Origin: Heterobilharzia americana
Taxonomy: Eukaryota; Platyhelminthes; Trematoda; Strigeidida; Schistosomatidae
DNA: 64,000 nt
Assembly (NCBI GenBank): GCA_944470555.2
Contig: OX104134.1
Location: 67,450,678 to 67,514,677 of the forward strand
Reading direction: 5' to 3'
The translations under genes were made by a program, and so were the position numbers. Of this stretch, positions 24,101 through 35,611 are shown in pieces (the stretch's first letter is position 1; every line of letters starts with the position of its first letter). The notes under the pieces were generated by a model that made no database searches, had not been told where the DNA came from, and saw only the letters and a program-made list of their open reading frames with translations.

Positions 24101-27100
24101 AATCTCACATTATGAATGCAGCATCAGAGAAGAAGGTTACAGGCATCATCACACTGATATTTGTTGAAAAATCTGCAAGATCTTGGTGGTCCTAAGTAGT
24201 GCAGAAAGTAGGTGCTCGAACTCTGTCAGGGCATCAAAAAAGACTACTAGCTGTAAAACGAGCAGAAAATATCTCTTTTCGGTACAGACATGGTGTCTGA
24301 GTTTAGTTTGTTTTCTGTCATATTTCTCACATGGTGTTTCAAGTTTGTGTTACAAGCAGCTGATACGTTTGACTCATCCTCATAACGCTACGTAACTGCA
24401 GGTTAATATCCGTTTTACCACAAATTCGTGTACTCATAGCCGCAGGGACCAAAAAACCCACACTGAAGATTTCGGGAACCGGTAAGTTCCCGCGTAATTA
24501 TGTAATCCAAATGAGTATCTATGTTCAAGCACTTCTCACTCTTCAGGTATTACCATTCACCCCAACATAACTTTGCGCAATTAAAATCAGATGTCGTAGT
24601 GCAAAAAACAAACACTGAAAAGCAGCAGACAAATGGCAATGGGTTTCACATACTGTTCACGCTAAGGTATCCAGCATTATCAAGAGGGTATATTCGCTGT
24701 TAAATGAAGTACTTGAGAAATCCGTTGCTTAACACTGCTGCTAACACGTTGCCCTTAGGGTCAGTAGGTGAGTTGATCTCGTAAATTTAGTTGTTTGTCC
24801 AGGTTTTTTCGCCGCTGCGACAGTCCAGGAACTCGAGTGATTCTAGGATCAATGAATGCTAACTTACTGACAGAGTCAAATGAACGAAAGCAGGCGGTAA
24901 TTCCTACTTATTGGACAATAAATTTCCTGGCGGCACAGTTTCTTTCTTTTGACTAACAATGGGATGTTGAGAGCTAGTAACATATATTCCTCACTTGATT
25001 CCATTTGTCACCGTCAAATTCTTTCACATACGGAGCCCACTCCCTGCTAAAGTGAAGGCCTTCAACTCAATCTCTGAATTTATCCGGTTACCAGTTGGCT
25101 TCTTATCATCTGACAAAGTACCCGGCTTGCCCGGTGCAGCAACACTATCCTCTATGGTATTTCATATCATGGGGTTCCTAATGTATAATAAGACATCCAC
25201 CACACCCACACTGGCCTTTCATCCGAAATGCTGAGGAGAAACCATAAAGTAACGGCATATTCTGCCCTACCCAACACAGGGACCACAAATAGAAGTTCTA
25301 AGCCACGTGACAGAATAAAAGTTGTGTTCTTGAGTGGTTAGCACAGCAAGCATGTGTAATTGACGCCATGGCAAAGAAGTTAAATGAAGAAAAACATGAA
25401 TACAGGCAACGCACTCTCTGTTGGGATTCTTGCTTTTTTCTCTGCCTGCTGCTTTGAGTTTGTCTTTCTCTCGCCGTAGAAAAGCAATTCATTTCTAAAT
25501 GTTGGCCTGGTTGCCATCGAAAATTGATTATTTCAGGAGCAGACCTTGTCTGAAACTGTCCTCCATGTCCTCCGAATTTGTTGCTTCTGGATGCTGGAGT
25601 TGAAAAATGCAGATATTTACCCTCAGCCATAATATTTGGCGAGATTATGAACCTTTGATTTGAAATGGTATTAACGCACATGAATTATAGTTTGAAATCG
25701 TCAATGGGGTACAACAAATAAACAACTCCTTTCAAGAGGTTTGCGGAGGTTTATCAATTGGTTTTAGGTTGGAAATAATCTTGGGCTTACACCAGTGCCC
25801 CCAGATTTCCAGCGTTCATCTGGCTGATGTCAGCCCATAGTGAGTTTCAACCCGAAATAAACAACTTGTGTAAATATTCACTCATGAACGTTTTGTCATA
25901 ATCCCAAGCAAAAAGTACAAACTGTTACAATGGAGGCATTAGCTCCAAGCTGTATTTTTCTCTAGGTAATACATGTTATGTCCAGACAAACCGTAGTTTT
26001 TTTAACACCAAGACAATACTTTCACTCTTATGACTTGCAAAGTCTTGCATACCTACCCTGCTGGGACGTTCCAGCACGTAAACATGCGGCATTTTTGTCT
26101 TCTGGAGACGCAGTAGTCTGGGATTGAGGCTACCTGCCATAAAGATACATGTAGTTTATATAGTAACCCACTCATAATAATAAAAATGGAGTGTGCCTGT
26201 ATAGTCAAGAAGAAATATTACCATTACTGTTGTCAATGAGGGTTTCTAGATGATGTGGGCTTTAGAAATTTTAGCCTGACTCCTTCGTCCGTTTGCGTTC
26301 TGAATTCCAGGTAGTTCAGTTCATTTTCATTATAGTCTGTTTCCTTCATGAATTAGTGATGCCTTCACGCTGCTAATATCTGAACTTTTGGTAGAATGAA
26401 AAACAACAAAAACTGGTGTGGCTTCTGCACCCTTATGTTTGAAAACTGTTCCTATCTTAAGAGGTCCTGTTGCCTCCAGTCTCACTGGCGGTATTAGTAG
26501 TCCCTTTCATAACGCAGTCGTATAATGTGGAGTTAAGCTATCTTATGAACGTAACCAAAGTGTTTGGCTCACGTGCTTCCATAGGTAAAGTGTTTGATAG
26601 CTAGCCATATCTTATCACAAAGAAGAAATGCTAAATTGCCACTGTTGCGGTTGCGTTTCCTAACCGTAGCCGGCTTTATTTTTGAATCACGTTTCCATGC
26701 ATGTACTTTAACCTGGTCTGATAGGCAGACTATAAAACGGTCTTTGCTCACACGAAGTGACAATACCCGTAGCCATCTTCACTGCTGTCGTTTAGCGAAA
26801 TGGCTTTTGCCTAATATATATGACCAACAATATCCAAACCTCTGCTCGCATCAGAAGGCCTTATACCACACGACGACTTATTCTTTCTAAAATTTCTCAA
26901 CAGATCTGAGAAAAATCACGTTCAGATGCTTCCTCTAGAAATGGCATGTTTCGTACAATTCACCATTCCAAATGTATTACCATCGTCATTATTATTATCA
27001 TTACCATTAGGTTCAGCGTGAGCCTACGTACCACCGCGGCCCGGATACTAGGGCGCCGCATCCGGTAGCATACTTTACGTTTTTACCGGTGTTGGGTATT

Positions 27101-27352
27101 CTAATTGCGAAAAAGCTCAGTACTTCTTCGACTTTCTGTTTCTCTGCAACCTGCTGTAGACAAATCAGCAATATTTGATTTCAGTGGGGTTAATGAACAA
27201 CTTCAGAACAGTTGATATGGAAATAAACTTACTCAGTGTACTTGGCTGTTGCTTCTACACCAGTGTTCTGCTAACAGAACTAACATATATTTCTCAATTA
27301 TTCCTGACTTACGTGTGTTGAAAACTACAAAATGGTTAATGATGCTTGGTAG
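24101..27352. other. Stretch without recognised genes
   Basis: Several frames of 60-127 codons (25298-25681 minus is the longest) show no known motif. The 127-codon frame is Gln/Ser/Cys-rich and could be part of an old mobile element; I cannot name it. A cattattattatcattacca tract near 26,990 resembles the complement of an RTE tail but no element body adjoins it. Confidence 0.35.
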
Positions 27353-28091
27353 TGTTATTAGTACTATTTTCCACTTGGGTCTCTAGTGGAACATAGGGCT
27401 CCAGTGGCACGTTGCCACCGCACTCTCTTCTCCGTAGTATTTCAAACCTGGATCCACGACTACCAAGAATCTTTCACTTCTTCCTCAAACGATCTCCCCC
27501 ATTTTACCATCGGACGCCCAACCACTCGCTTCCCACGAGGGTTCCCCTTGAGGGCCTGGGGCGTGGTGTCCCCAAACGGTCTTCTCAGTGTATACCCAAT
27601 CCATCTCCACTTTCTTCTGAATATTTGTTGGGCGATAGGTTGTTGGTTGGTCTGTTGCTAGCCAGCCAGAGAACCTGTTGCTGATTGGTATTATTCTGGA
27701 AATCCGATCTTCAGTGTCGATTGTAGGCGGCTGGTGATGAATGTCTGTAGTTTGTTGGAAATCCCTTTCTGACGCGCCAAGTCTCTGAAACATGTAGAAA
27801 CACTGACTTGACTGAATTAGTGTTGGAAATCCGGATCATGTTCTCTGTGCTGAGCGAAGTGGAGTTCTATAGATCTCTACATCGATTTCAGATTAATCAA
27901 AGCTTATCTTGCTTCTCCGATAGTGGCTTTGACTTCCTCATCTGCACCTTTGCCGCCTGTACTCGAAACAATGCTACGTAGGTAGTAGGCGAAAGAGACT
28001 ACTTCCTTTACATTTCACTTCTTGATGGTGAGCGGTGCTTGCCGTTGTTGTTGTTCGTTGAGTATCTTCATCACCTCCGTCTTCTCAAAGT

Positions 28092-29100
28092 TCATCTGAA
28101 GTCCCGTCTTCCCTTCCCCGTCCCTTCCGACAACTTGTTACTCTCCGCCTGTAAACCTTCAAGCTTGTGCAACATTAGACACGAATTATCGTCGGCAAAA
28201 TCCAAATCTTCTAGGCTCTTTTCACTGGTCAAACAGCGTATCTCCACCTTCTCACTCCTCAAGAATTGCCGCATGGTCCAGTCCAGTCGACCACAATCAA
28301 GAAGATCATCGGTGGTGGTAGGCAACCTTGTCTTTCTCCTATCTTCACCTCGAAAGCATCATCGAGCTTTCCATTATGGATCACTTGGCATGTAGGATCA
28401 TATAGCATGGCAGATAGCTGTTGAATGAGGTTGATAAAGGTTTGTAGCAAGTCGCAGTGTTGAAGTAGTTGCCAAATTACTTGTTGGTCGACGCCGTTGA
28501 AGGCCTTTTTAAAGTCGATGAAGTTGAGGTTGAGTTGTGTTGACTGCCATTCTATGTCCTGTTTTGTGATTATGCGTAGCGTTGCAATTTGATTCGCACA
28601 GGATTTGTTTTTCCTGAAGCCAGTCAGCTTGGTCCGATAGTAACTCTGAATGCAGAGCATTTTCCGGTCTCTCCAGGATGATGTGGCTTAATATTCTGCT
28701 TGGTGTGGACAGGAGCATGATTCCGCACCAGTTCTTGCAAAGACGTAGGCCACCCTTGTTTGGGAGGCAGGTATCTTTCCCCCCTTCCTTCCTGGCAAAC
28801 CTTGTGCAGTAGTGGAGTGAGCATGTCCGCTGTTGTCTCTGCATCTGTTTTCAGTGTTTCTGGAGGAATTCCATCCAGTCCTGTTGCTTTTCCAGCTTTT
28901 ACCAACTTTATGGTGTTCAGGACTTCACTTCTGCTTTTGTCTGTGTTCACTGGTAATCCTGTGGTTGTTGAGAATATTTCTGGACGAGTTTCAGGTGGTG
29001 GTAGTCGATTCAAGAGTTTCTTGAAGCCGTCAACCCATCGTTTCCTTTGCTCATCCTCTTTGATAACTAGGTTTTCTTCACCACCTTTCACTGGTCTCAT
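28092..29100 (-). pseudogene. RTE reverse transcriptase, copy C
   Basis: Four minus-strand frames (29100-28624, 28844-28509, 28660-28259, 28325-28092) carry the same blocks as copy A: GKATGLDGIPPETL, NWCGIMLLSTPSRIL, motif A FIDFKKAFNGVD, motif B ERQGCLPPPMIF and motif C LDFADD. The translated pieces are identical to those of copy A. The FADD catalytic pair is kept but three frameshifts prevent a continuous protein. Confidence 0.85.
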
Positions 29101-29908
29101 CTGAGTTCATCTCTTCCCAGATAGTGACCTGGTTATTTGATATGATGTTGTCATGTGTCTCCTACCTGCAGCCTGTTCTGTTTCACTTGCAAGTGTGTTG
29201 TAGAAGTGTCTTTTGTCTTTCCGTGCACTCTCATTCACTTCTTTGTCCAGTGTAGTGCTTTATACACTGCATTCAATTCCTCCTTTCGTTGTTCATCTTT
29301 GCACTGCTTTATCTTATGCTTCACCATCACCACCTTCCTCTTCCTCCTCTATCAGCTTCCATGTCGAGATCCGTCGAGGTCCATTCCTTGACTTACCGCT
29401 TCTTCTTCCTTCCTAACACGGTTATGCAAGTTTCTTTCCACATCTCTTCCACGGAATTCCAGTGTTCTTCCACTCAGGTTTATTCCGCGATGTTGTTCAA
29501 TATCTTCCGTTTTGTCCTGATGACTGACTGATGTCAAGATGTCCTTTGTAGTTTTGTCCTTCAGTTCGGTTTCTGTTTTGGGTGGGTGTGGAACTTGAAC
29601 TGTGGTCTATCACAAGCTTCTTCTTTGAAGGCTCTCAACTTGATTTTGCAGGTAGGTTTCTTGCCCTAGATAGTGGGTGGTGTGAACCTACATCTACTCC
29701 TCTCCTCGATCTCATCTTGTGTCCAGTAGGCTGCGTCTCCACTTGCTCAAAATTGATGTGTATTCAATCTGACTTTTAGTGTGTCCTGGTGCCTGATGAA
29801 ATCCATGTCGCTGCCTTGTGAATATCTGCGTGTTCGCACACGCTGCCTCTATTCACCGAATTGTTGAATGCGCAGAAGTCTGCAAACAGTTCTGCATTCT
29901 CGTTCATT

Positions 29909-30560
29909 TCATCGAGTGGCCTCCATATTACCTGAATATTTATTATCTGTGGACGAAATGCTCGTCCTAGACCTTTCTGCTAGCCAAAAGCAAGTAAATT
30001 GGCATGATAAATATGCGCAGAAGTCTGCAAACAGTTCTCCATTTTCACTCATCATTTCACCCAGTGCTTCTCGACCCATGATCAGTTCTCTCCCCGTGTT
30101 GTCTGCTCGCAGTTTGGCATTCATGTCGTCCATTGGAATTTCGATGTCGGCAACCGGGGCTGGATCTTGTTCATTACTGATTGCAGTTAGCTGTAGAACT
30201 CCTCCTTCTTCTCCTGATCTGCGTTATTTGCAGGTGCGTGGTGTAGCACTGTATATTGTGACTTTCCTTCCTTTTGAGTTGAATCATGCTACCATGATCC
30301 TGCAGGAGATCGGTTTCCACTGCATGAGAGAGAGAGAGCCTTCGATGCTCTTGTGAGGGGGACATCATGATGGCCACTCCGAAACCAGATGAGCTCGTGG
30401 TTGTCGTCTGGTTGACAATATCGGAGTAGATTACTGACTTTCCAGTTTGTATTTTCGAGAGTCTACTTCCATTCCATCTTCTCCCGCGGATTCTCAGCAC
30501 TTCTGTGCTATATCTTCTCATTTCTTTGGCAATCTGTGCAGCTTTACCGGCTTCAAACAT
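29909..30560 (-). pseudogene. RTE endonuclease remnant, copy C
   Basis: Frame 30560-30174 starts MFEAGKAAQIAKEMRR and runs to KRKESHN, then differs from B because one base is missing (gtatattgtg versus gtataattgtg). This moves the HAPANNADQ-type block out of frame. Frame 30133-29909 carries MDDMNAKL...NTGREL and NGELFADFCA and has Thr in SSTDNKY where A and B have Ile. The internal duplication follows. Not functional. Confidence 0.8.
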
Positions 30561-30824
30561 TGTTCAGACATTCCATGTCCCCATGCTTACGTTTGCTATC
30601 ATCGAGAGAATCGGAGACACATCGGCTAATTTGCCTCTCGAAGGCATTCACCAACCGGCGTCCTTCCATCTTCCCGATTTCAACGAGGAATAAGTTTGTT
30701 TTTATCGGTATACTTTTCTGTACTTTGAAGTTTTTTAGTGATTGGGTTGGTTTTATGGGGTAGGGTTGCTAGTCTTCTGTTCAATCTTTCCTCTTTGTTA
30801 GGGCTTAGTACCAGCTAGTAAACC

Positions 30825-31417
30825 ACTGCCTGGCTGCGGGAAATATATCTATCAATCAACTGCTGTAAAATTTCTGGGGGTTCCTGCGGGTGACACACTT
30901 GAAACCTCTTTCTGTTTTCTCCTGACGTCCAACAAGGGTACTGACTCGAGGTTGATCAGAAGTGAAAGTATCATAACCCATCACACTGCTGATATTCCTT
31001 CTGGCCTTGACCTACTACTCTTAATCTTTGATGATGTTCGTCAACTCGGAATGCACACTATAAGTTGAGAGCAGGTTCAATGATCCGCTTCACATCATTC
31101 ACATTTTGGATGTTTTACCGTGGCACCCCGTTCATGAAGAAGTTTTCACAGTCTTCTCTCCTCAAACCTTCAAAAGAAGTTTTGACATGTACGCAGTGTT
31201 GTTCAGCGTAGATGAACTGCGTACGAGAAGCGAGCCGTCGTCTCAAAGTTTGTGATTCCGGTTGCGTTACAAGCGCCTCATACTTGGCCAGCTTTATGTA
31301 AATTGTTGTGCCCTACCAGTCAGCACCTTTCCGACCTGCAAGCACCGATAAAAAGGATTACTTGGTAAACACCTTCTATGGTAGAAAGTGTGCCTACAGG
31401 CGGTTTACGTGCTAGTC
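30825..31417. other. Spacer between RTE copy C and the BEL/Pao element
   Basis: No frame above 60 codons and no recognised motif. This is the left flank of the BEL/Pao insertion. Confidence 0.4.
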
Positions 31418-31422
31418 ACAGG
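31418..31422. repeat. Target site duplication, left
   Basis: acagg immediately left of the left LTR; its partner lies at 35,607-35,611. Confidence 0.85.
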
Positions 31423-31776
31423 TGCTACCTCAAATCCTCTGAGTAGCACGTAACGAAGATACGACTTTTCGGAGTTCCAAAACCCAAAGCAAGAACCAAC
31501 CAAATCCAAAACAATCGGTTGCCAAAAAAAGCGAATGTATGTTCAAACAGTAAGTGAGCCCTGCGAAAATTGTCCTTTACAACAAAACATACGTACGAAA
31601 CCTAGTTACAAACATTCAATTTTGACGGCCATCGAAGTTTCTATCCAAAAACGAAATACAATTGTAACACTAATCGAAACAAGTGGTTAAATACGGCTGA
31701 AAAGCAAATTGAATGAAGCTAAACAAAGTGAGTGATTTTGAGTACATTATAAGAACAAATCAAAACACATTCAGCA
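31423..31776 (-). repeat. BEL/Pao 3' LTR
   Basis: 354 bases. It differs from the other LTR by four substitutions and one 1-bp indel (about 98.6% identity). On the plus strand it runs from tgctacctcaaatcc to acattcagca. On the element strand the 5' end carries ttataatgta, a TATA-like stretch. Confidence 0.92.
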
Positions 31777-31984
31777 GTCCTCCATCACAGAACTTTAGTT
31801 TCTTTTCACAATCATTGGCATCCAACAAAATTTATCACATTCGACAGGCGGACACAAGCATAAATATATTCCTAAGCGGTCCACAGGGCATACAAAAGTA
31901 CGCCTGGGAATCCCCTGCACCAAACTTCCCGACGGCTCTCAGGACTTACAACAATACGTCTGAGGGTTCATTGCCGATCACTTT

Positions 31985-32425
31985 TCATCCGACGCCTCCA
32001 GGAGGAACCTTACGAGTGTCTCCAAGGTGCCTTTCCTTCATTGTTTTTAATCTTGCCTTTCTAGCTGACCTGCCTTCACTGCACACCACCCACTGTGCTG
32101 GTCCAAAAGGCCCGTTATTCCTATCCTCGATGTCCGACACTATCATGACTGAGTCACCCACTTGGACGTTTCTCTCAGAATTCGTCCACCTATGTCGTTG
32201 TCGTAACAATGAAATACACTCTTTGGACCAAAGACTCCAAAATATTTCTGCAGGATAATGAACTTGTCTTCGTCCCTTGGAAAACCTATAACTTCTGCAT
32301 GTACCCTTAAACCCTTCTAAGTTGTCTCTCGACAACAGCAACAACTTTTTTGAGGCTGGTGCTGTTAGATCTTCAACCCCGGATGTAGGTGGAACAAATG
32401 GGTGGTTGCTGAGTGTACGAATCAT
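31985..32425 (-). pseudogene. BEL/Pao integrase C-terminal part
   Basis: A 146-codon minus-strand frame. It shows the remnant WERMIRT-type start (MIRTLSNHPF), then LLLLSRDNLEG (normally the LTPNHLLLL block), then RRQVHYPAEIFWSLWSKECI and LLRQRHRWTNSERNVQVGDS. The last two blocks are diagnostic of the C-terminal part of BEL/Pao integrases (QVQYLADQFWRRWSKEYL-type and RNLKVGDLVLI-type). The integrase catalytic core (DDE) that should precede it is missing. The frame continues into PCAQW-type residues and ends before the 3' LTR. Confidence 0.85.
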
Positions 32426-32561
32426 GCGTTCCTAAAACCCACCCTAGTAGCTTGCCACCGGTGGATTGGAATGCCAGTCAATCCCTTTGCCAAGCAAGTT
32501 ACTGTGGACCACTTCCCGTTTCCGTTCTCCAAGTATTCATCCGGCTTATTCTTGGCCCGTA

Positions 32562-33261
32562 CTAAGTTCGATTCCCGGCTTCGTTCACCTGTAAACAGAT
32601 GCCGATCTCCCAGCCTGGGTGCGAAGTTTCCCTATCAAAAACATAGCGTGACCAGTGGAATAAGGGAATGGTGTTAGAGATGCCATCAGTGGAAGATAAG
32701 TAATCTGCATTGAACCTCTCATCACCAACCTCTTTGGTTGCGCTGCGCTGTCCGACACAGGAAGTCTCTACAGTTTTCCTGAGCACATAGTTAGCGCAGA
32801 AGGGCAATGAGACCACACCAAATTGATGAACATTCGTTAGCCTTTGGATCCATGTTACTGCGCTTGCCTGGCAAGAAACAAAATGCTGATATGTCATACT
32901 CCGGAATAGTGACTTGTAAGAACATTTCTTTTACGTGACTTGCCCTAACGATGACCCCAGCTCCAAATCTCAAGCGTACCCCAGAAAGACTGCCAGCTTC
33001 TTTATCCCCCTCGAGTAGATCATTAGTCTTTTCTAATCGTTTTCTTAAACACGCAAGTCTACGTCCGGCCGCTTCATAATTGTCGGGTAGACTAGTCTTG
33101 TCAAACCGCCAGGGTAACCCAACCTCGAAATGTCCATCAACTAACCTGGAGGACAGGTCTACAATTTCAATTACCCCTATATCCCCCACTGAAAGCACTA
33201 CGTCGGAGCTACTGATAATTTTGAACTCATGATCATACAACCTTTCAAGACTGTCAGACAC
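32562..33261 (-). pseudogene. BEL/Pao reverse transcriptase, broken
   Basis: Frame 33261-32791 carries the segment before RT: LVDGHFEVGLPWR, LPDNYEAAGRRLACLRKRL, then VRLRFGAGVIVRASHVKEMF and QVTIPEYDISAFCFL (RT motif A region, normally F-QV-VP--D--ALRFLW). Frame 32897-32562 carries FGVVSLPFCANYVLRKTVET (motif B) and FNADYLSSTDG, a damaged form of the catalytic YVDD-YLSS motif. After NEAGNRT homology to RT stops, and the sequence soon becomes integrase. The frames overlap by a frameshift at about 32,850. Confidence 0.83.
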
Positions 33262-33599
33262 ATCACAGTTATTCGGGCATTGGCAAAAGGTAACTTTACG
33301 TGAGGACTTATTTTGCTTCGGACCGAATACAACCTAACTTGGGTGAGTCTTTACTCCAAACGGTTGATTTCTATCTCCAGCACGCTGTTCCAGGGCCCAA
33401 CGCGCATCCGGAACATCACATCCAATTGGGATTCCGATAGTATCACTATGTGGTCAAGGTGGTTTGATGCCCTTCAAATGGCTCCAAACCCCAACCTGCA
33501 GTTCAGACAGGGTATGCGCACCTGATACTGGTCAGTAACTAACAGTGTAAGCCCTTCGTACCTTCCCTGAACCCTGCCCGTCCAGCGAGCAGGGCTCCA

Positions 33600-33835
33600 C
33601 ACTCACTTCCAAGCACCTGTACTGGGAATTCCCAGTGGCCGTGGTCACACTCAGGGAGGACTTCCTACCAATAAGGCCATGATCCTTGACAATATTTTCT
33701 AACATCAATGGCGTGTCTGATCCGTTATCCAGTTACGCATACGTTTCAATGCTCCCCTTTGGACCTGTCAGTCTCACCGGGACGATCCCCAAATTCACTT
33801 TAAAAGATCTTACTTTCTTCATCAAGTGAGTTACT
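33600..33835 (-). pseudogene. BEL/Pao protease remnant
   Basis: Minus-strand translation gives VPVRLTGPKGSIETYA followed by LDNGSDTPLML. This fits the aspartic protease active site of BEL/Pao elements, where the usual text is L-D-x-G-S-D. An in-frame stop interrupts it just before LDNG. It lies between the gag zinc-finger region and the RT leader, the normal order for the family. Confidence 0.65.
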
Positions 33836-35177
33836 TATCCAATTACCTTGCATTCAGTGTCTGCCAGGTGCAACAAAGAGTGATGGTTCACCTTGAAATC
33901 CTTAAACTTGCATTTAAGTCCTGAATTGCAAGACTTAGCTATGAAGTCCTTCTTTAAACGGTTGTAGCAGACACCAAGTTGTCTGACCACTGATCTCCTT
34001 TCGTCAGTCGGCATTTCCAAAAGTTCCGGACATTCGGGTAGACTGTGGGATTCATGACATAAGATGCAACTAGTATTAAGTGTGGCTCCATCACTTATCG
34101 AATGAACAGCACCTCCTACCAAGTTGCGGTGCGACCTACTTCTGAACTGTGAGGCAGAACCCATCGCCCGATCACCTTTCAAATTGCGTTTCATCAACAA
34201 TCCACATCCCGACAGAGCTACTCTGGCTCTCTCCTCAACGAAGCGAACCAAGTCCTCAAATTCGAGTCCCCTCGCAGTGATGAGAATCCTGTCTCCTTCG
34301 TCAGCCCATCTACCCTGCAGTCTATAGGTAACCGATCAACAATAGCCTCCAAGTTGGCCGGCGAATTCAAATCCGCGACGTAGCCGGTCTGCAACAACAT
34401 TATCTGTACATCTCTAAGCCTCGCAGAGAAATTATTCAAGACCTCGACTGTACTCTTCACCTGCTGTCTATTTCTAAGTAAGTCATGAATAAGCGATCGA
34501 GCAACCGCATGCTCCTGTCCAAATAAGTCACGAAGGACTTCCTTAGCTCCGTCATATCCCAGGTCAGCGGGCAGTAAACTGCGTGCCTCTATCACTGCCC
34601 TTGCCTTCCCTTGACAAAGGTGTAAGAGATAGGACAGCATCTAGCCTTCGTCAGTAAGTTCAGCCTCTATCACACTTCTAAACTGACTCATAAGCAACTG
34701 GTAATGACTTGGCTGTCCATCAGAGCGCATCAGTTCTATCCTCGGTAGAGGGATAACGTTTACCATCGCGGTCAAACAATCTCTCAAATTTGACACAAAG
34801 TTATGCTGCATATCACGGGGCTCGGATAATCCTACAGCATTCTTAGACCTGGAACGACTGCTTGTCATATCCTCAACCCCTACTGTACCATCAGACGATG
34901 CAGCGTTTGATCGTGATTCCTTTTCTAACCTTTTCTCCTTCGACAAAGACTTAGGTGCTTGATAATTAATAGAATTGGGCACACTACATGAACCAGGCAT
35001 ACTGATAACATCCACACTCACTTTGTCTTCTTTATCACCACACAAATCGTTAGAAAATTCCAGATTACTGTTCACAGGTGCAGTTTTTCTCCTGTGTCTA
35101 GATTCAGCATTATGAACCCATTTAGCGGATCGATTTCCGCGATCCAAAGACATGTTACGAGGGGCAGAATATTCCAA
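33835..35177 (-). pseudogene. BEL/Pao gag
   Basis: Frame 35177-34641 holds the N-terminal part, ending LPRIELMRSDGQPSHYQLL and then an in-frame TAG. Frame 34640-34218 continues directly: MLSYLLHLCQGKARAVIEAR, then LPADLGYDGAKEVLRDLFGQ and ARSLIHDL, the capsid-like core. Frame 34251-33835 gives the zinc-knuckle part (CILCHESHSLPECPE, then the CYNRLKKDFIAKSC region, KCKFKDFKVNHHSLLH). The Cys-x2-Cys-x3-His-x4-Cys and final HHSLLH are typical of BEL/Pao gag. One nonsense codon and one frameshift break an otherwise open gene. Confidence 0.85.
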
Positions 35178-35251
35178 ATAATGAAGCTCGTTTCCGAATC
35201 GAAAAGAACCAAATCTTCAGCCAAATGAGCAGACTCAAACTGAAAAACTTG

Positions 35252-35606
35252 TGTTACGTCAAATCCTCTGAGTAGCACGTAACGAAGATACGACTTTTCG
35301 GAGTTCCCAAAACCCAAAGCAAGAACCAATCAAATCCAAAACAATCGGTTGCCAAAAAAAGCGAATGTATGTTCAAACAGTAAGTGAGCCCTGCGAAAAT
35401 TGTCCTTTACAACAAAACATACGTACGAAACCTAGTTACAAACATTCAATTTTGACGGCCATCGAAGTTTCTATCCAAAAACGAAATACAATTGTAACAC
35501 TAATCGAAACAAGTGGTTAAATACGGCTGAAAAGCAAATTGAATGAAGCTAAACAAAGTGAGTGATTTTGAGTACATTATAAGAACAAATCAAAACACAC
35601 TCAGCA
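35252..35606 (-). repeat. BEL/Pao 5' LTR
   Basis: 355 bases, from tgttacgtcaaatcc to acactcagca on the plus strand. It would hold the promoter of the element, reading to the left. Confidence 0.92.
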
Positions 35607-35611
35607 ACAGG
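35607..35611. repeat. Target site duplication, right
   Basis: acagg, identical to 31,418-31,422. Confidence 0.85.

Larger units (their letters stand above)
27353..30824 (-). mobile_element. RTE-clade retrotransposon, copy C (most complete)
   Basis: About 3.47 kb on the minus strand, from the probable true 5' end at 30,824 (start shared with copy B) to a 3' tail (aaaatagtactaataacac) at about 27,353. It holds the endonuclease (30,560-29,909), a linker (about 29,537-29,110), the reverse transcriptase (29,100-28,092), a C-terminal region (to about 27,500) and a 3' UTR. The body is nearly identical to A and B, but the last roughly 0.5 kb differs from A at about 4% of sites. It carries all the shared frameshifts and the 142-bp duplication, so even the fullest copy here is dead. 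Confidence 0.88.
31423..35606 (-). mobile_element. BEL/Pao LTR retrotransposon (Sinbad-like), internally deleted
   Basis: Bounded by two near-identical direct repeats (31,423-31,776 and 35,252-35,606) that begin TG and end CA. It is flanked by a perfect 5-bp target duplication, acagg (31,418-31,422 and 35,607-35,611), the size expected for BEL/Pao. Genes on the minus strand, in order: gag (35,177 to about 33,835), protease (about 33,740), RT start (33,261-32,560), then a jump straight to the integrase C-terminus (32,425-31,985). At 4.18 kb it lacks RNase H and most of the integrase. The resemblance to the schistosome BEL/Pao element Sinbad is by motif recognition. No TGG-type primer binding site is obvious next to the 5' LTR. 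Confidence 0.88.

Noticed and set aside
31713..32258. 181-codon plus-strand frame
   Set aside because: It runs through the BEL/Pao LTR and antisense to the integrase C-terminus; explained by the minus-strand element.
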